A DNA stretch of 64,000 bases from Metridium senile (lineage: Eukaryota; Cnidaria; Anthozoa; Actiniaria; Metridiidae), in NCBI GenBank assembly GCA_949775045.1, contig OX459099.1, positions 1,892,501 to 1,956,500 of the forward strand, given 5' to 3'. Made by a program: the position numbers and the translations under genes. Numbering within the stretch: the stretch's first letter is position 1; every line of letters begins with the position of its first letter. The notes below the pieces were generated by a model. That model was given only the letters and a program-made list of their open reading frames with translations. It made no database searches and was not told where the DNA came from. Of the stretch, positions 55,901-61,900 are shown one piece after another.

Positions 55901-58900
55901 ACTGGATTTGTGTGGACGATAGGCCGATTCGCATCAAAAAGTATGCGGTTTCAAAAGTATCCGGATCCGTGTAGACAGGGTCTAAGGCTTCTTCTACACG
56001 AATCCGATCCGGCTGAAACCGCATAGAAATATTTGCGTCCACACGAATCCTGTTGATCGTTTCCTATTCAAAAGTATGCGGTTTCGGTGACCGGATTCAC
56101 TGGATTCGTGTGGACGATAGGCCGATTCGTATCAAAAGGTATGCGGTTTCAAAAGTATCCGGATCCGTGTAGCCGGGGTCTAGAAATGATGGATATCGGC
56201 GATTGATATAGTTTATGACCCGCAGGAGCTGTCAAGACTGTCGTTGATCGCGTTACATACATTTCTATTTTTCTTCTTTTCCAGATTTAAAAGATAAGAC
56301 AAGAAAAAGAAAGGAAAATAATATCGATGGTAAGAAATAAATAGCATAGGAATTTCCACCGTTCGAGAAGAATTAATAAAAAATACCATTCGATTGCTAT
56401 TAACCAACTATAATCAAATACAAGTGGTGTTTTTTATTAGTTATTTTGTGTATAATTTGTCATCTAGAAAATAATTCGATTCTGAATGGATGATTGTGTT
56501 ATTTTTCTTTATCCTTGCAATTAGTATAGGAAATCGCACGATCTTGAGTAAATTTCAAATCGTCTTATGACGGACAAGTACTCTGGTGCGAAAACTGGAT
56601 GAATAAATTCACACTTAGACGAACAAATACAAATATACGGACGAATATACGGTCAAATACAAATATATGGACGAATATACGGTCAAATACAAATATACGG
56701 AAGATATACGGTCAAATACAAATGTATGGACGAATTGTCCGTCGAGACCATCTGTCTGTCCTGTAGTGTGCCAAGCGCCATATTTTCGCTCTATTTTAGG
56801 GCTTTTTATCTTATGAGATAAAATAAAACAAAACAAAAATCCCTTTTTTAATGTCTCAATTCTTCTAGCTGGACATATGTGCCCTACTAATGGGGGAGAC
56901 TCAGACACACACACACTACCTCTATGTTAATTATTTTGCACACAATTCAGCTCACATGTTCATTTTTGCGGAGGGAGGAAAACCGGATATAATCATATCA
57001 TAATCACACATTTAATCCATGCCCGAGCCGGGACTCGAACCTGGACCACAGCGGTGAAAGGCGGTGAAAGGCCAGAGCTCTCACCACTAGGCCACCCATG
57101 CCATAGGTTCATGTTTATTTGTCTGTTTGCAGCCTTAATCGACTCGGTTGTCTGTCAAGACATTGATGACGTCAGAACAATACTAGAAACAGAAGATGTT
57201 GACGTCAATAAGTAAGTTGAAAAAACATAACTTAGGGAGGGTGATAGACCTGATCGGCTATAACGCGTTGATATGTACGTTTCCCCCCAATTCAAAACCT
57301 CTGTGAATAAAAACTTTTGTTCCAAATATTTTCTACGTGACATTAAAATACATAAGACAAAGAATCTTATTCCCAAAAGATTTGGGTCAATACGTACATA
57401 GCAACGCGTTAGCTGATTAGGTCTATTAGATATTCAAGGCTGGGGAATACTTTTTTTGTCCGCTTTGCGCTATAGTTTTTACGAGATTGGAGCTGTGATG
57501 GAGTGGTCGTATCACGATCGTATCCGTGGTCGTATCCGTGGTCGTATCCGTGGTCGTATCCGTGGTCGTATCACGGTCGTATCAGTGGTCGTATCATGGT
57601 CGTATCCGTGGTCGTATCACTGTCGTATCACGGTCGTATCACGGTCGTATCTCGGTCGTATCCTGTCGTATCCGTGTTCGTATCACGGTCGTATCACGGT
57701 CGTATCATGTTCGTATCACGGTCATATCACGGTCGTATCCGTATTCGTATCCGAATTTTATATTAGAGCACACAACTCCGCTCACATGTTGGTTCCGATA
57801 CAATAACTTACCAACTGACGTTTATCTTCAGGTTAAATTCAGAAGGATTTTCGCCGTTGGATTTCGCTGTTTTACTTGGTTTCTACGACATTGCTAAATT
57901 ACTACAGGCCTATGGCGCACAGGAAAGTCCTCGATGTAAGTAGAGTTGTTGATAGTTCTTTGTATAGCTGTTAGGTAGTTTTTAGGTAGTTATAGGTAAT
58001 GCAGGACGTACAGTAAAGTATTTTGTTAGGGTTTTGCCAACCAACCATTATTAGAACAAAGGAAATAAAAAAATCTATAGGTGGGCTTACAGTGACGTAT
58101 TTTGTTATAGTTTTGCCGACCAATCAGTATTATTAGAACAAAGAATCTTAACAAATCTATAGGTGGACGTACAGTGACGCATTTTGCTATGGTTTTGTGG
58201 ACCAATCATTATTATAAGAACAAAGAATCTTAAACAATCTATAGGTGGGCTTACAGTGACGTATTTTGTTATAGTTTTGCCGACCAATCAGTATTATAAG
58301 AACAAAGAATCTTAAACAATCTATAGGTGGCCATACAGTGACGTATTTTGTTATGGTTTTGCCGACCAATCAGTATTATAAGAACAAAGAATCTTAAACA
58401 ATCTATAGGTGGACATACAGTGACGTATTTTGTTATGGTTTTGCCAACCAATCATTATTATTAGAACAAAGAATCTTAAACAATCTATAGGTGGCCTTAC
58501 AGTGACGTATTTTGTTATAGTTTTGCCGACCAATCAGTATTATAAGAACAAAGAATCTTAAACAATCTATAGGTGGACATACAGTGACGTATTTTGTTAT
58601 GGTTTTGCCAACCAATCATTATTATAAGAACAAAGAATCTTAAACAATCTATAGGTGGACATACAGTGACGTATTTTGTTATAGTTTTGCCGACCAATCA
58701 GTATTATAAGAACAAAGAATCTTAAACAATCTATAGGTGGCCTTACAGTGACGTATTTTGTTATAGTTTTGCTGACCAATCAGTATTATAAGAACAAAGA
58801 ATCTTAAACAATCTATAGGTGGCCTTACAGTGACGTATTTTGTTATAGTTTTGCCGACCAATCAGTATTATTAGAACAAAGAATCTTAAACAATCTATAG

Positions 58901-61900
58901 GTGGCCATACAGTGACGTATTTTGTTATAGTTTTGCCGACCAATCAGTATTATAAGAACAAAGAATCTTAAACAATCTATAGGTGGCCTTACAGTGACGT
59001 ATTTTGTTATAGTTTTGCCGACCAATCAGTATTATTAGAACAAAGAATCTTAAACAATCTATAGGTGGCCATACAGTGACGTATTTTGTTATAGTTTTGC
59101 CGACCAATCAGTATTATTAGAACAAAGAATCTTAAACAATCTATAGGTGGCCTTACAGTGACGTATTTTGTTATAGTTTTGCCGACCAATCAGTATTATT
59201 AGAACAAAGAATCTTAAACAATCTATAGGTGGCCTTACAGTGACGTATTTTGTTATGGTTTTGCCGACCAATCAGTATTATTAGACAAAGAATCTTAAAC
59301 AATCTATAGGTGGACATACAGTGACGTATTTTGTTATGGTTTTGCCGACCAATCAGTATTATAAGAACAAAGAATCTTAAACAATCTATAGGTGGCCATA
59401 CAGTGACGTATTTTGTTATGGTTTTGCCGACCAATCAGTATTATTAGAACAAAGAATCTTAAACAATCTATAGGTGGCCTTACAGTGACGTATTTTGTTA
59501 TAGTTTTGCCGACCAATCAGTATTATAAGAACAAAGAATCTTAAACAATCTATAGGTGGCCATACAGTGACGTATTTTGTTATGGTTTTGCCGACCAATC
59601 AGTATTATAAGAACAAAGAATCTTAAAAAATCTATAGGTGGCCATACAGTGACGTATTTTGTTATGGTTTTGCCGACCAATCAGTATTATTAGACAAAGA
59701 ATCTTAAACAATCTATAGGTGGACATACAGTGACTCATTTTGTTATGGTTTTGCCGACCAACCATTGTTATTAGAACAAAGAAAATTAAAAAATCTATTG
59801 TTAAAATGGTTGGCAAATTAGCATCACAATACCAACACTTGTAAACACTACGCTTACCTATTCTGCATTGTCTAAGTAAAGTATATAGGTATCTCATAAA
59901 TCTTTCCTGAATTCGTATGCCTGACCACGAAACAGTTGATTCAAGTCGAGGCTGGATTGGATGAATCTATACATTCACTGTATTTTAACCGCTCTAGCCT
60001 CGACTGGAATCTACTGTTTAATAATCAGTGAAGTGAATTCGGGAAAAGTATATTAGCATGTTGTGATAATGCTATATTTTGTTAATGTTTTCTGTGGTGT
60101 ATTGGTTTATGGTGATATATCTCGTAAAAAGCAACTATTATTTATTTTTAGTACAAAGCAGTTTCTTTGAGAAACACCTTAAAATGCTGATAACTGAGGC
60201 AGAACATAAAGTAGAGGACCTTACTCTATCTGTCGTACATGCAACTAATAGTAACAATTCTGAAATTAAGGTAAGTGATCACCATCATAATAGTCCCCTT
60301 CACAGTACCCTGCGCCATCTTGAAAGGTAGCCGGGCCTTTGCATCGAAGCGAGACGAACGTTGAGCTTGCAATGATAGAAACACTTGAATAATGTAATTG
60401 TCCCGCAAGGTGTTAAAAGGTCTCTGTCATTGCAAGCTCAACGTTCGTCTCGCTTCGATTCAAAGGCCCGGTTACCTTTCAAGATGGCGCAGGGAACTGT
60501 GAAGGGGGTTATTGTTTCCTTGTATTTTCTTCTCCTTCCTTCTCTTTCCACCAGAGCCTGCAGGGCCCCTCTGGATACCAGTTGCTGAATGGGCCACCCT
60601 GCCTAAATAAAGTTTACCTTTACCTTACCGTACTAGACCTCATCACATCCAACCATTCATTTATCCATGCGTTCTTTATTGTTTTGATCATTTCATCCTA
60701 TCTTTCTTTTCCCATCTATCCATACCTCTCTACATCTTTCCATCCATCCATCCATCCATCCTTCCATTCTTACCTTACTTGCAACATGTGATTCGAGCGT
60801 TGTATGTTGTATGTTTAAGACGCCTTGACTATATGTTGGGAGAGTGGTACATCAAAAGGGCTGCAAAAAACTGCAGAGTGTACCCAGACGCCAGTGTACC
60901 ATTTGACTCTGACCATCGAGTAGTGGTTCTAGATGCCATGCTTCCGACCAAGAACAAACGGAGAAGAATCTTCAGAAATAGATGCACTATAGCTCGTCAT
61001 GCCATCCCTGATGTTAGAATTCTAAGAGACTCTGAGGATGTGAGAGAGGAATATAGAAAACGACTTGACGAACTCCTGGAACAACCTCCATCCTCAGAGC
61101 AGGTTGATGTGATTGAGGAGCTCGTCGTTACTGCAATCCGTACAGCCTCGGATGAAACGATCCCAAGACTGCAAAAAGATCTGGACAACAAACCCTGGGT
61201 AAATGAGGATTTCTTGACCCTCCTTGAGAAAAGGCGAAAATCGATTGATACAGTTGAAAGGAAAATCCTGTCCATGAAAATAAAGAAACTCCGCCTTAAA
61301 CTGAAAAGCGCGTACTTCAAGGATAAAGCAAATAAGATCAACCATGCTAGTGAACAGAGGAACACGGAAGAAGAATTCCGACTAGCTAAGAACTATACAA
61401 CACTTCATAAGTTGAGACAACAGGTCATCCAGCCCGAGAAACTTGAAGAACATTTTGCTCAGCATTTGGGTGAGAGGGAATTCAACATCCAACCAGAAAT
61501 GTCTGATCCTGATAGTTTTCCACACATCATCTCCACAGATCAACTAGACCCCATCGACGAGAGCCCCCCTAAGGCATCAGAGTTAGAGGACTGCTTGCTG
61601 AAGTTCAAAAATGGCAAATGTCAGGGAACTGATGGGATTTTTAGTGAACACCTAAAATATTCCAACTCCAAGCAACTGCTTGTCTACTTGTTGTTGCTGA
61701 TGGGAGCAATATGGAAATGTATTAAGGTCCCCAGTACCTGGCTGACCTCCTCTATAACATGTCTACACAAGAAAGGGCTGAGGACACTAGCTAAGAACTA
61801 TCGTGGTCTTTCCATCATTGCCACGTTGTCCAAAGTGATATCAATGGTTATAGTCCAAAGAATAAGACCAATCTATGAAAAAATCCTAATGCCCACACAG

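Larger units (their letters stand above)
54955..56284. other. Intron after the microexon
   Basis: 1.3 kb containing the MITEs at 55364 and 55618 and the GTCTACACGAATCC dimer at 55788. The minus-strand frame 55525-55902 runs across these elements and is not a gene. Confidence 0.6.

Noticed and set aside
57456..57897. RIRGRIRG / VVSRSYPWSY frames of about 120 codons
   Set aside because: 12-bp GTCGTATC repeat; only 57832-57935 within it is a real exon, in a different context.
58074..59715. CRISPR-like regular repeats
   Set aside because: Units are contiguous with no unique spacers, and the window is eukaryotic.
58105..59897. Series of about twenty similar 60-codon minus-strand frames
   Set aside because: Each is one 82-bp repeat plus part of the next; the overlap and identical ends follow from the array, not from a gene family.
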